Source: Microbacterium sp. (GTDB lineage: Bacteria > Actinomycetota > Actinomycetes > Actinomycetales > Microbacteriaceae). Taken from it: DNA of 51,183 nt. Below are positions 25,159 to 32,454 of the stretch, piece by piece. The stretch's first letter is position 1, and each line of letters opens with the position of its first letter. The notes under the pieces are model-generated. The model was not told the DNA's origin and searched no databases. It saw only the letters and a program-made list of their open reading frames with translations. The DNA is taken from contig JAFKIL010000010.1 of the NCBI GenBank assembly GCA_017306415.1, forward strand, positions 1 through 51,183. The letters are read 5' to 3'. The position numbers and the translations under genes were made by a program.

Positions 25159-25955
25159 CAGCCCACCGCCCGCAGCTCACGCTCGGGCACGACCCGCGCG
25201 ACCCGCTCGGGCGTGACCCGCTCGGGCGTGACCCGCTCGACCCGCCCGGGCACGGCCGGGGTCGGCGCGGCGACGGCGGCGCCCGCCGCGTCGGGCAGCA
25301 GCAGCCGCTCCCGCCGGGGTGCCGCGGAGTGGCGACTGCGCACCGTCACCGTCACCTCACGGCGGGAGAGGTAGCCGAAGCCCGCGCCGACGCCCGCCCA
25401 CTGCGCCTCGTCGACGTCGATCACCGCCTCGGCCTGCGGCCACGCGCCCCGCACGAGCAGCACGGCCCCCCGGTCGCGCAGACGCGCCGCGAGCCGCGCG
25501 ACCTCCGCGTCGGCCGCACTGCCCCGTGGTCGCACCACGACCACGGGGAGCACCTCGGCGATCGTGGCGGTCACCGCGAGCCAGCGCGGCCCCGGGTCCG
25601 GGATCAGCACGAGCCTGGCGAGATCCACCCCCAGGTGCTCGGCCGCCTCGACGCCGAGCTCCGGGAGCCCCACCACCCCGCACCACGACCCCTCCTGCGA
25701 GGGACGGGCGAGCAGTGCCAGCAGGAGCGAGACGGACGGACCGACCGAGTACGCCGCACCCGGACGCAGGCCTCCGCCCGGCAGGAGGGAGGCGAGAGCC
25801 GGGATGGTCGGCAGCACCGGCAGCTCGAGACGGCGCCGCTGCACCCGCTCGAGCTGCGCGCGCAGACGGGCCACCTCACCACCCGTCGTGCGCTCGCCCT
25901 CCGGCACCTCACTCTGGGCGGAGGTCGCGTCGCCTGCCTGCACGGTCGCCCTCAC
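25158..25955 (-). CDS. imuA: ImuA-like (RecA-fold) SOS mutagenesis protein
   Basis: About 265 residues. The order LPVLPTIPALASLLPGGGLRPGAAYSV, a RecA-like core with VVVVRPRGSAADAEVARLAARLRDRGAVLLVRG, and operon position mark the actinobacterial ImuA-type protein. No clear Walker A remains. The C-terminus has repeated VTPER units (RVERVTPERVTPERV). Start: GTG at 25961 lies directly against the -10 box, so it is probably not transcribed. The promoter predicts transcription from about 25955, where another GTG gives a leaderless start. GTG at 25943 with GAGGG upstream is a third option. It acts with ImuB and DnaE2 in mutagenic repair. Confidence 0.75.
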   Translation of the reverse strand: MRATVQAGDATSAQSEVPEGERTTGGEVARLRAQLERVQRRRLELPVLPTIPALASLLPGGGLRPGAAYSVGPSVSLLLALLARPSQEGSWCGVVGLPELGVEAAEHLGVDLARLVLIPDPGPRWLAVTATIAEVLPVVVVRPRGSAADAEVARLAARLRDRGAVLLVRGAWPQAEAVIDVDEAQWAGVGAGFGYLSRREVTVTVRSRHSAAPRRERLLLPDAAGAAVAAPTPAVPGRVERVTPERVTPERVARVVPERELRAVG

Positions 25956-25961
25956 TCCCAC

Positions 25962-25990
25962 AGATTAGAACGTATGTTCTAGGCCGTCAA
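25962..25990 (-). promoter_or_regulatory. imuA-imuB-dnaE2 promoter with LexA (SOS) box in its spacer
   Basis: On the minus strand, -35 TTGACG (25990-25985) and -10 TAATCT (25967-25962) are 17 nt apart. TAGAACGTATGTTCTA, a perfect-arm palindrome matching the GAAC-N4-GTTC SOS box of Gram-positive bacteria, occupies 25966-25981 and fills the spacer. LexA binding would exclude RNA polymerase; DNA damage would relieve it. Confidence 0.85.
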
Positions 25991-26056
25991 TGGTGAGAGC
26001 CACGCTAGCGCGGCCTTCCGACACCGCATGGATGCGAAATCCGTGCGGATGTTCGA

Positions 26057-26629
26057 TCATCCCCCGATTCGAGGGACCAGGTCCGCTGTCGCGACGATCC
26101 GCGCGAACCCGCCGCCCTGGAGGACGAGCGCGGTCGTCGCCATGAGCTCAGCCGCCGTGCGGGTGACGACGCCGAGTCCGGCGACATCCTCGGACAGATC
26201 GAACGTGCGCGTGGCATCCAGCACCACCGTCGTGGCGTAGCCGAGGTTCCCCGCCATGCGGGCCGTCGTCTCGACGCACATGTTGGTCTGGATGCCGCAG
26301 ATCACGAGTTCGCGGATGCCCTGCTCCTGCAGCCACGCGTGCAGATCCGGGTCGCCGTAGAACGCGGAGTTCACGTCCTTCGACACGAACAGCGCCGGAT
26401 GCACCGCGGCCACCGCCGGCACCAGTGCGTTGCCCGCGTGATCCGGATGCAGCGGGGACGCCTCGCCGCGCGAGTCGTGCCGCACCACGACGATCGGGTC
26501 GCCCGCCGTCTCCCACGCCGCGATGAGCGTCGCGACGTTGCGCTCGCAGTCGGGGTTCGCCGTCGGCCCCCAGAAGTCGAGGTCGTCGAAGCCGCGCTGC
26601 ATGTCGATCACGATGAGTGCCCGGGTCAT
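26057..26629 (-). CDS. Isochorismatase-family cysteine hydrolase
   Basis: The 190-residue protein has the isochorismatase-like fold: MTRALIVIDMQRGF with the catalytic Asp, DVNSAFYG with the Lys just before, and LVICGIQTNMCVETTARMAGNLGY with the catalytic Cys. Members hydrolyse amides or related bonds (nicotinamidase, isochorismatase, N-carbamoylsarcosine amidase). The substrate is not clear from sequence. ATG 26629 fits family starts; ATG 26638 is also possible. It lies 13 bp downstream of the EamA gene on the same strand, so it may be co-transcribed and MarR-controlled. Confidence 0.85.
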   Translation of the reverse strand: MTRALIVIDMQRGFDDLDFWGPTANPDCERNVATLIAAWETAGDPIVVVRHDSRGEASPLHPDHAGNALVPAVAAVHPALFVSKDVNSAFYGDPDLHAWLQEQGIRELVICGIQTNMCVETTARMAGNLGYATTVVLDATRTFDLSEDVAGLGVVTRTAAELMATTALVLQGGGFARIVATADLVPRIGG

Positions 26630-26642
26630 GGCATCCATCCCA

Positions 26643-27578
26643 TCACGTCCCCCGCGGCGCGGACGCAGGAGGATTGCCCGCCACCGCAGGAATCCGGCCG
26701 CCCCGGCGTACCGCGCGCGCTGCGACCAGCCGCGGGCCCACCACACCGAGGGCCACGCCGAGCAGCACCAGCGCGATGCCGATGACCTGCGCAGGCCCGA
26801 ACGCCTCGCCGGCCAGCAGCACGCCGAGCAGCACGCCGGTCACGGGGTTGAGGAGGCCGACGATGCCGACCGCGGATGCCGGCAGCCGCCGCAGCCCCGA
26901 GAACCAGCACACGTACGCGAGCGCCGTTGCGATGAGACTCACGTAGGCGAAACCCAGCGCCGAGCCAGGGGTCAGGGCCGGCGGCGCACCCTCGACGATG
27001 ACGGCGACCGGCAGCAGCACGAGCGACCCGCCGAGCAGCTGCCACGCGGTCATGTGCAGCGCGGGGACGTCACCGCCCCACCGCGCCGTGAGGATGTAGC
27101 CGAGCGACGACGACACCATCGCACCGAGGGATGCCGCGACCCCCCAGGGGTCGACGCCTCCCCCGTCGGCGCCGAGCATGAGGAGGACGCCGCCGAGCCC
27201 CGCCGCAGCGCCGATCACCGCCGCCAGGGTCGGCCGCTGCCGCAGCAGCGCCCACGCGAAGAGCATCATCACCGCGGCGGAGGTGGACATGAGCGTCGCG
27301 GCGAGGCTCGAGGGGAGCCGCTGGCCCGCGATGTACACGAGCACGAAGAAGCCGCCCACGTTGAGTACGCCCAGCAGCAGCGAGCGCCACCACCACGCGC
27401 CCGTCGGCAGCTTTCGTGCGAGCGCGAGGACGACGAGCCCGGCAGGCAGCGCCCGAAGCAGCCCTCCCCACAGCGGAGACCCCGCGGGGAGGAGGTGGTT
27501 CGTGACGAAGTACGTGCTTCCCCACGCGATCGCCGCGATCGCCGTGATCGGGATCCACCGCAGCGACTTTTCTTCCAT
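26643..27578 (-). CDS. EamA/DMT-family exporter
   Basis: The 311-residue protein has about ten membrane helices in two homologous EamA halves, starting with MEEKSLRWIPITAIAAIAWGSTYFVTNHLLP, a common EamA (RhaT/YdcZ-like) opening, and ending in a basic tail. It probably exports a metabolite or drug. The start ATG is 8 nt behind a -10 TATTAT (27592-27587), so the mRNA is likely leaderless. The start region overlaps a palindromic operator shared with the divergent MarR gene. The isochorismatase-like gene follows. Confidence 0.88.
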   Translation of the reverse strand: MEEKSLRWIPITAIAAIAWGSTYFVTNHLLPAGSPLWGGLLRALPAGLVVLALARKLPTGAWWWRSLLLGVLNVGGFFVLVYIAGQRLPSSLAATLMSTSAAVMMLFAWALLRQRPTLAAVIGAAAGLGGVLLMLGADGGGVDPWGVAASLGAMVSSSLGYILTARWGGDVPALHMTAWQLLGGSLVLLPVAVIVEGAPPALTPGSALGFAYVSLIATALAYVCWFSGLRRLPASAVGIVGLLNPVTGVLLGVLLAGEAFGPAQVIGIALVLLGVALGVVGPRLVAARAVRRGGRIPAVAGNPPASAPRGT

Positions 27579-27607
27579 GGAAGGTAATAATACTTCCACG
27601 GAAGGTA
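27572..27607. promoter_or_regulatory. Tandem MarR operator shared by divergent eamA and marR genes
   Basis: Two near-identical 15-bp units CTTCCATGGAAGGTA (27572-27586) and CTTCCACGGAAGGTA (27593-27607) lie 21 bp apart, two helix turns. Their cores TTCCATGGAA and TTCCACGGAA are palindromes. They interleave with -10 boxes for both genes (TATTAT minus, 27592-27587; TACTAT plus, 27606-27611), so one regulator could silence both. Confidence 0.8.
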
Positions 27608-27617
27608 CTATTCCTCC

Positions 27618-28130
27618 ATGGCTGAATCCCCGACGGATGCCGCGCCCGATCGCGTCGCGCAGATCCAGGCCGACTGGCAACGCGAACGCCCCGACGTCGA
27701 CACCTCCGCGCAGGGCGTGATCGGCCGGCTCCACCGCGTCGGGATGTCGCTCACGCGCCGCCTCATCGAGGTCTACGCGCGGTTCGACCTGACCGAGCCC
27801 GAGTTCGACCTCCTCGCGACCCTGCGCCGCTCCCCCGGTCACGCCCGCGCGGCCGGCGACCTCGCCGCGCACACGATGGTCACCACGGGCGGGCTCACCA
27901 AGCGCGTCGACCGCCTCGAGGAGCGCGGTCTCGTTCGGCGCCGGGGCGAGGCATCCGACGCCCGTCGGCGCACCGTCGAGCTCACCGATGCGGGGCGCGA
28001 ACTCATCGACCGCGCCTTCACCGCCCACATGCGCAACGAGCGCGACCTCGTCGACGAGCTCTCACCCTCGGATGCCGCGGACCTCGAGCGGATCCTCACG
28101 ACCTGGCTGCGGCGACTCGGCGAGCCCTGA
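27618..28130 (+). CDS. MarR-family transcriptional regulator
   Basis: The 170-residue protein has the MarR winged helix: LTEPEFDLLATLRRSPGHARAAGDLAAHTMVTTGGLTKRVDRLEERGLVRRR, with the wing EASDARRRTVELTDAG. MarR proteins bind palindromic operators as dimers and release on ligand. It is divergent from the EamA exporter and its ATG is 6 nt behind the -10 TACTAT, so probably leaderless and autoregulated. The physiological ligand is unknown. Confidence 0.92.
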   Translation: MAESPTDAAPDRVAQIQADWQRERPDVDTSAQGVIGRLHRVGMSLTRRLIEVYARFDLTEPEFDLLATLRRSPGHARAAGDLAAHTMVTTGGLTKRVDRLEERGLVRRRGEASDARRRTVELTDAGRELIDRAFTAHMRNERDLVDELSPSDAADLERILTTWLRRLGEP

Positions 28131-28135
28131 GTCGT

Positions 28136-28633
28136 TCAGGCCGCGAGGGCCAGGTACGGCTCCCACCGCGGATCGCTCCGCTCGGCGCCGCGAACCGTCC
28201 AGTGCGCGCCCTGCGGCGGCCGCGGGGCGAAGCGCAGCGTCCACGACATCTCCTGCGGCGTCCGGTCGCTCTTGGTGTTGTTGCACCGCAGGCAGCACGC
28301 GACCAGGTTCTCCCATGAGTCCGCGCCGCCGCGCGAGCGGGGCAGGACGTGATCGATGGTCGACGCCGAGGTCCCGCAGTAGGCGCACCGGAACCCGTCG
28401 CGACGGAGGACGCCCCTCCGGGTGACGGGCACGTGGCGGCCGTGGGGCACGCGGACGTATCTGGTCAGGACGATCACCGCGGGACGTTCGTACGTTCCGC
28501 TGGAGCCCCAGATCGGATCGCCCTCGATGTGCTCCACGATCGTCGCCTTGTCGTTCATCACCAGGACCAGGGCCCTCTTGAACGACACGACCGCGAGCGG
28601 CTCGTACCCTGCATTCAGCACCAGTGTGCGCAT
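28136..28633 (-). CDS. HNH endonuclease
   Basis: The 165-residue protein has an N-terminal domain (MRTLVLNAGYEPLAVVSFKRALVLV) and a C-terminal HNH zinc-finger nuclease: CAYCG, STIDHVLPRSRGG, SWENLVACCLRCNNTKSDRTPQE, with both CxxC pairs and the H-N-N residues. This is the widespread actinobacterial single-copy HNH protein, not a homing element. GAGG lies about 6 nt before ATG. Function in the cell is unknown; DNA nicking or repair is the usual suggestion. It is convergent with the MarR gene. Confidence 0.9.
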   Translation of the reverse strand: MRTLVLNAGYEPLAVVSFKRALVLVMNDKATIVEHIEGDPIWGSSGTYERPAVIVLTRYVRVPHGRHVPVTRRGVLRRDGFRCAYCGTSASTIDHVLPRSRGGADSWENLVACCLRCNNTKSDRTPQEMSWTLRFAPRPPQGAHWTVRGAERSDPRWEPYLALAA

Positions 28634-28712
28634 TCGTCATCCTCACGAACGGTCCGAGACGGCTTCCCGGATATTCGACTCACAAGGACGTCGCGTGCCG
28701 CGCGCGGGCAAT

Positions 28713-28740
28713 GAAAAAGGCGCTGTCTACAGACAGCGCC
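28713..28740 (-). terminator. Intrinsic terminator, minus strand
   Basis: GGCGCTGTC and GACAGCGCC (28719-28727 and 28732-28740) form a 9-bp stem with a 4-nt loop, followed on the minus strand by TTTTT. It ends transcription from the M23 peptidase gene or from the small frame at 28727-28837. Confidence 0.8.
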
Positions 28741-28837
28741 CCGGCGCCACGCGCACGGCGTGGCATCCGCTCATCCGATGCCGGAGGACGAGCAGGCCGA
28801 GCGCATCCATGGTGCGGATGCGTGGTGTGCTGCCCAT
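28727..28837 (-). CDS. Candidate 36-residue small protein
   Basis: ATG at 28837 is preceded by GAGAGGGAAG with good spacing. The frame begins MGSTPRIRTMDALGLLVLRH and ends at a TAG in the loop of the terminator at 28713. It includes two Cys near the end. A short gene with a strong ribosome binding site stopping in its terminator is suggestive, but no homology is known to me. It lies in the 313-bp gap between the HNH and M23 genes, which otherwise shows nothing. Confidence 0.35.
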   Translation of the reverse strand: MGSTPRIRTMDALGLLVLRHRMSGCHAVRVAPGRCL

Positions 28838-28946
28838 CGGCTTCCCTCTCGCGTCACTCGAACGTCTGCGATCAGGCTAAACCCATCCGGACCGAGGAGG
28901 GCCGCAGGGCGGTGAACGAGAGGTGGCGTGTCGGGAAAGCGCCGCT

Positions 28947-29849
28947 CTACGGCACCGGGCCGACGTTCGTCAGCAGCCACGCGAGCGGGTCGACGTGCGT
29001 GCCGTTGAGCATCACCTCGAAGTGGAGGTGGTTCGCCGTCGAGCGGCCGGTGCTGCCCACGAGGCCGATGAGCTGACCGGCGGCGACCGTCTGCCCCGCC
29101 TGTACGACGCGGCTGCCGTAGGTCATGTGGCCGTACAGCGTGGAGACCTTCTGCCCGTTCACGACGGAGTCGATCGTGATGCAGACGCCGTACCCGCCGA
29201 AGCTGTCCTGCGAGACGCGCACGGTACCCGCCATCGCGGCGAAGATCGGGGTGCGGGCCGGATCGAGGAGGTCGACGCCCTGGTGCTCGCCGCCGCGGGC
29301 GCCGAAGCCCTCGCCCACGTGATCGACGTGCGCGAGCGGCCAGCGGATCGCGCCGGAGCCCGGGGCATGCATGTTGAGGTCGATGTTCAGGCTCGCCGCG
29401 CTCACCCGGGAGGTCTGCCGGGCACGAGCGGCCGCGGCCTCCTCGGCCTTCTTCTTGGAGATCTCGTCGGCGGTGGTCGCCGCGTAGCTGTCGCGCGTGA
29501 TCGTCGACTCGGTCGCGTCGGACGCGACGACGAGCGACTGGGCGTCGTCCGCGGCGACCTGCTGGATGGTGCGCGCCGACGCCGTGTTCTGCGAGGCGGC
29601 ATAGGCCGGGATGGCGACGGTCGCGACCAGCGCGCCGATCACGCCGTACACCGCGAGGCTGCGGACCGGCCGGCGACGGGCGCGCGGCGCCTTCACCGCG
29701 GGCGCCGCGACCGCGGCCGCGGCCGCGGGACGCGCCGCACGGCCGCCCTTCGGGCGGGTCGCCGCCGCGCGGGTGGCGCGTCGGGAGCGAGTGAGGCTCG
29801 TCGCGGTCTCTTCGGGCTCGATCGCGGTCGAGTCGTTCTCTTCAGCCAA
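28947..29849 (-). CDS. Secreted M23 (LytM-type) peptidase
   Basis: About 300 residues: a basic Ala/Arg-rich cytoplasmic part, one membrane segment (SLAVYGVIGALVATVAIPAYA), a coiled-coil-like Ala/Lys stretch, and a C-terminal M23 domain with HQGVDLLDP (zinc His and Asp) and NHLHFEV (HxH). These enzymes cut peptidoglycan peptide bridges and act in cell-wall turnover outside the membrane. I prefer TTG at 29849 because GGAGG lies 5 nt upstream; an upstream ATG at 29981 would add 44 low-complexity residues without a clear RBS. The 180-bp region upstream shows no riboswitch I could recognise. Confidence 0.85.
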   Translation of the reverse strand: MAEENDSTAIEPEETATSLTRSRRATRAAATRPKGGRAARPAAAAAVAAPAVKAPRARRRPVRSLAVYGVIGALVATVAIPAYAASQNTASARTIQQVAADDAQSLVVASDATESTITRDSYAATTADEISKKKAEEAAAARARQTSRVSAASLNIDLNMHAPGSGAIRWPLAHVDHVGEGFGARGGEHQGVDLLDPARTPIFAAMAGTVRVSQDSFGGYGVCITIDSVVNGQKVSTLYGHMTYGSRVVQAGQTVAAGQLIGLVGSTGRSTANHLHFEVMLNGTHVDPLAWLLTNVGPVP

Positions 29850-30051
29850 GCTTTCCTCCGTCGCCTCCGCCTCCGCGTGAACGGCTGCTGGCTCGTCGGC
29901 ACTTCTGCTCGGGGGCACATGTGTCGGGGCACGCTGTGCGGCTTCACCGCGCGGACGACGAGCCGATGAGGCAGTCTGCACGGGGTCCGTCGGCGGGCTT
30001 CTCGCCTGTGGACGTGTTCGAGGCTACCGGATGGTAACGAATAAGTCACGC

Positions 30052-30088
30052 CCGCGGGGTGGCGCGCCGCGCCCCCGAAGCCCCGCGG
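30052..30088 (-). terminator. Possible terminator hairpin after dtxR
   Basis: CCGCGGGG (30052-30059) and CCCCGCGG (30081-30088) can pair around a GC-rich loop holding GGCGCGCC. It lies just past the dtxR stop codon. No T-run is present, so confidence is low. Confidence 0.35.
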
Positions 30089-30097
30089 ACGCGGAGG

Positions 30098-30799
30098 TCA
30101 GCGACGCTCGTCGACCAGGAAGATGTGCGACGCGACCTCGACCGGGAGCTCCAGGCCCTCGTCGTTCCCGTCCATCTGCACCAGGACGTAGCCCTCGCTG
30201 TAGCGGTAATCGCCGGCCGCGCCGGGGACGACGCCCGCGCCGCGCAGCTGCTGCAGCAGCTCGGGATCGACCTGCGCCGGCTCGGCGAGGCGACGGACCG
30301 TGCCGCGGATGGGCCCGCCGTCGGCGTCGAGCTTGCGCACGAGACCCACGACACCCATCTCGAACTCGATCGCGGGGATGTCGCCGAGCTGGGCGAGACC
30401 CGGGATGGGGTTGCCGTACGGCGACTCGGTGGGATGCCCGAGGAGCTCGACGAGGCGGCGCTCGACCTGCTCGCTCATGACGTGCTCCCAGCGGCACGCC
30501 TCCTCGTGGACGTACGCCCAGTCGAGCCCGATGACGTCGCTGAGGAGGCGCTCGGCCAGCCGGTGCTTGCGCATGACGTCGATGGCCTTCTGCCGGCCGG
30601 CGTCGGTGAGCTCCAGCGTGCGATCCTCGGACACCACGACCAGCCCGTCGCGCTCCATGCGGCCCACCGTCTGCGACACCGTGGGCCCGGAGTGACCGAG
30701 GCGCTCCGAGATGCGCGCGCGCAGGGGAACGATGTTCTCCTCCTCGAGCTCGAGGATCGTACGCAGATACATCTCGGTGGTGTCGATCAGGTCCGTCAT
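30098..30799 (-). CDS. Iron-dependent regulator DtxR/IdeR family
   Basis: The 233-residue protein starts MTDLIDTTEMYLRTILELEEE and has the winged helix LRARISERLGHSGPTVSQTVGRMERDGL. The metal ligands align exactly with DtxR numbering: Met10, His79, Glu83, His98, Cys102, Glu105 and His106. The C-terminal SH3-like domain is present. With Fe2+ it represses iron uptake genes. Manganese sensing (MntR) is less likely, since MntR is shorter and lacks Cys102. A DtxR-box-like repeat lies 34 bp upstream, suggesting autoregulation. The name is dtxR or ideR. Confidence 0.9.
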   Translation of the reverse strand: MTDLIDTTEMYLRTILELEEENIVPLRARISERLGHSGPTVSQTVGRMERDGLVVVSEDRTLELTDAGRQKAIDVMRKHRLAERLLSDVIGLDWAYVHEEACRWEHVMSEQVERRLVELLGHPTESPYGNPIPGLAQLGDIPAIEFEMGVVGLVRKLDADGGPIRGTVRRLAEPAQVDPELLQQLRGAGVVPGAAGDYRYSEGYVLVQMDGNDEGLELPVEVASHIFLVDERR

Positions 30800-30832
30800 C
30801 GTGGGGTTTCTCCGCGTCTTTCGGGGCGCCGC

Positions 30833-30851
30833 ATAGGTAAGGACAGCCTAT
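30833..30851. promoter_or_regulatory. Candidate DtxR/IdeR iron box
   Basis: ATAGGTAAGGACAGCCTAT is a 19-bp imperfect inverted repeat close to the actinobacterial iron-box consensus (TTAGGTTAGGCTAACCTAA). It is between dtxR and the end of the GntR gene. Autoregulation of dtxR is the simplest reading; binding is not shown. Confidence 0.55.
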
Positions 30852-31573
30852 CCCGGCGAGGGGACACGCGGTTCGCCCGGCGCCTCGCCGGCGCGGGCGC
30901 GGAAGCGGAAGCGGTCCCCGCGGAAGGCGGAGCGCGTCCACTCGACGACCGTGCCCGCGGCATCCCACGCGGTGCGGTGCACGAGGAGGAGCGGCAGCCC
31001 GACGTCGGTCTCGAGCACACGCGCCTCGTCCGGCGACGCCAGCGCCGTCTCGACGTCGTCCTGCACCCCCGCGGGCACGATCCCGTACGCCTCCCGGAGG
31101 GTGCGGTACAGGGAGCCGCGGGCGGCGAGCTCGCGCGCCAGGTCCGGCAGCGGGCCGACGAGGAACGCCGTCTCGTGCGCGAGGGGCTCGTCGCCGACGC
31201 GGCGCACGCGCTCCACGCGATGGACGACGGCGCCCGGTTCGATCCGCAGGTGCGCCGCGACCGCGGCATCCGCCGCCTCCTCGGAGAGGGCCAGCACATC
31301 GCTGCGCGTCGCGAGCCCGGCGAGGTCCTCGCTGAACGAGGTGAGCTGGCGGAGGTGCACGATCTTCGGCGCGGCGACGAAGGTCCCCCGCCCCTGCACC
31401 CGGTCGAGCCGCCCCTCGGCGACGAGCTCGGCGAGCGCCTGGCGCACGGTCGTGCGCGAGGTCCCGAAGCGCTCCGCGAGCTCCCGCTCGGTCGGCAGCA
31501 TCGTTCCTGGCGCGGCATCCCGGATCAGCTCCTGGATGCGCACCTTCTGCGTGTAGTACTTCGGCACCCGCAT
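30848..31573 (-). CDS. GntR/UTRA-family regulator, DasR/NagR-like
   Basis: The 241-residue protein has an N-terminal GntR winged helix (MLPTERELAERFGTSRTTVRQALAELVAEGRLDRVQGRGTFV, about residues 25-66) and a UTRA ligand-binding domain. It is divergent from nagB-nagA, with a dre-like site between them, as in DasR/NagR systems that sense glucosamine-6-P or GlcNAc-6-P. ATG 31573 starts MRVPKYYTQK, the usual family opening. It probably represses the GlcNAc catabolic genes. Confidence 0.85.
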   Translation of the reverse strand: MRVPKYYTQKVRIQELIRDAAPGTMLPTERELAERFGTSRTTVRQALAELVAEGRLDRVQGRGTFVAAPKIVHLRQLTSFSEDLAGLATRSDVLALSEEAADAAVAAHLRIEPGAVVHRVERVRRVGDEPLAHETAFLVGPLPDLARELAARGSLYRTLREAYGIVPAGVQDDVETALASPDEARVLETDVGLPLLLVHRTAWDAAGTVVEWTRSAFRGDRFRFRARAGEAPGEPRVPSPG

Positions 31574-31626
31574 GGACGGCTCCCCGCGTTGACTCGGCCG
31601 AACGGCCTGTGACAACCTTAGGTGAG

Positions 31627-31642
31627 ATTGGTATAGACCAAT
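31627..31642. promoter_or_regulatory. DasR-type dre operator upstream of nagB
   Basis: ATTGGTATAGACCAAT differs by one base from the dre core TGGTCTAGACCA. It directly abuts the nagB ribosome binding site AGGAG (31643-31647), so bound repressor would block nagB transcription and probably also regulate the divergent GntR gene. Confidence 0.8.
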
Positions 31643-31652
31643 AGGAGTCGCC

Positions 31653-32450
31653 ATGCAGGTCGTCATCGTCCCCACCCCCGAAGAGGTCGGGCGCATCGCC
31701 GCCGCGAAGGTCGCGATGGCCGTCCGCACGCGGCCCGACGCGGTCCTCGGCGTGGCGACCGGCTCATCGCCGCTCGCGATCTACCGGGAGCTGGCCCGGC
31801 GTGCCGAGACGGGCCAGCTCGACTTCTCCCGCGTCCGCGCGTTCGCGCTCGACGAGTACGTCGGCCTCCCCCTCGACCACCCGCAGAGCTACCACTCGGT
31901 CATCCGTCACGAGGTCGTCGAGCCGCTCGGGATGCGGCCCGCCCTCGTCCACGTACCGGACGGGGCGGCCGCCGACCTGCCGCGCGCGTGCGAGGACTAC
32001 GAGCGCGCGATCCGCGACGCCGGCGGGGTCGACGTGCAGATCCTCGGCATCGGCGCCAACGGACACATCGGCTTCAACGAGCCCACCTCCTCGTTCGCCT
32101 CCCGCACGCGCATCAAGACGCTCGCCCCCACGACACGCGCCGACAACGCGCGGTTCTTCGAGAGCCCCGACGACGTCCCCACCCACTGCCTCACCCAGGG
32201 ACTCGCCACCATCCTGGATGCGCGGCAGCTGGTCCTCGTGGCGCAGGGCGAGGCGAAGGCGGAGGCCGTCGCACGCATGGTCGAGGGTCCGGTGTCGAGC
32301 ATGTGCCCCGGCAGCGCGCTGCAGCTCCACCCCGACGCCACGGTCGTGGTGGACGAGGCCGCGGCGAGCCGGCTCGAGCTCGCCGACTACTACCGCTACA
32401 CCTACGACCACCTCCCCGACTGGCAGCGCTACGACGGCCGGGACGGCTGA
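31653..32450 (+). CDS. nagB: Glucosamine-6-phosphate deaminase
   Basis: The 265-residue protein has VLGVATGSSPLAIYREL (phosphate binding), FALDEYVGLP with catalytic Asp67, and LGIGANGHIGFNEP with catalytic His. It converts glucosamine-6-phosphate to fructose-6-phosphate and ammonia, the last step of GlcNAc use. AGGAG lies 5 nt before ATG. nagA follows by 4 bp. Regulation is by the dre site at 31627. Confidence 0.95.
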   Translation: MQVVIVPTPEEVGRIAAAKVAMAVRTRPDAVLGVATGSSPLAIYRELARRAETGQLDFSRVRAFALDEYVGLPLDHPQSYHSVIRHEVVEPLGMRPALVHVPDGAAADLPRACEDYERAIRDAGGVDVQILGIGANGHIGFNEPTSSFASRTRIKTLAPTTRADNARFFESPDDVPTHCLTQGLATILDARQLVLVAQGEAKAEAVARMVEGPVSSMCPGSALQLHPDATVVVDEAAASRLELADYYRYTYDHLPDWQRYDGRDG

Positions 32451-32454
32451 GCGG

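Noticed and set aside
21202-25374. A 1390-codon open frame on the plus strand
   Set aside because: It is antisense to dnaE2, imuB and imuA, all with clear motifs. Its composition is Arg/His/Gly-rich as expected from the opposite strand of high-GC genes.
29850-30030. c-di-AMP (ydaO-type) riboswitch upstream of the M23 peptidase
   Set aside because: This is a common place for it in Actinobacteria, but the conserved core could not be found in the 180-bp region.
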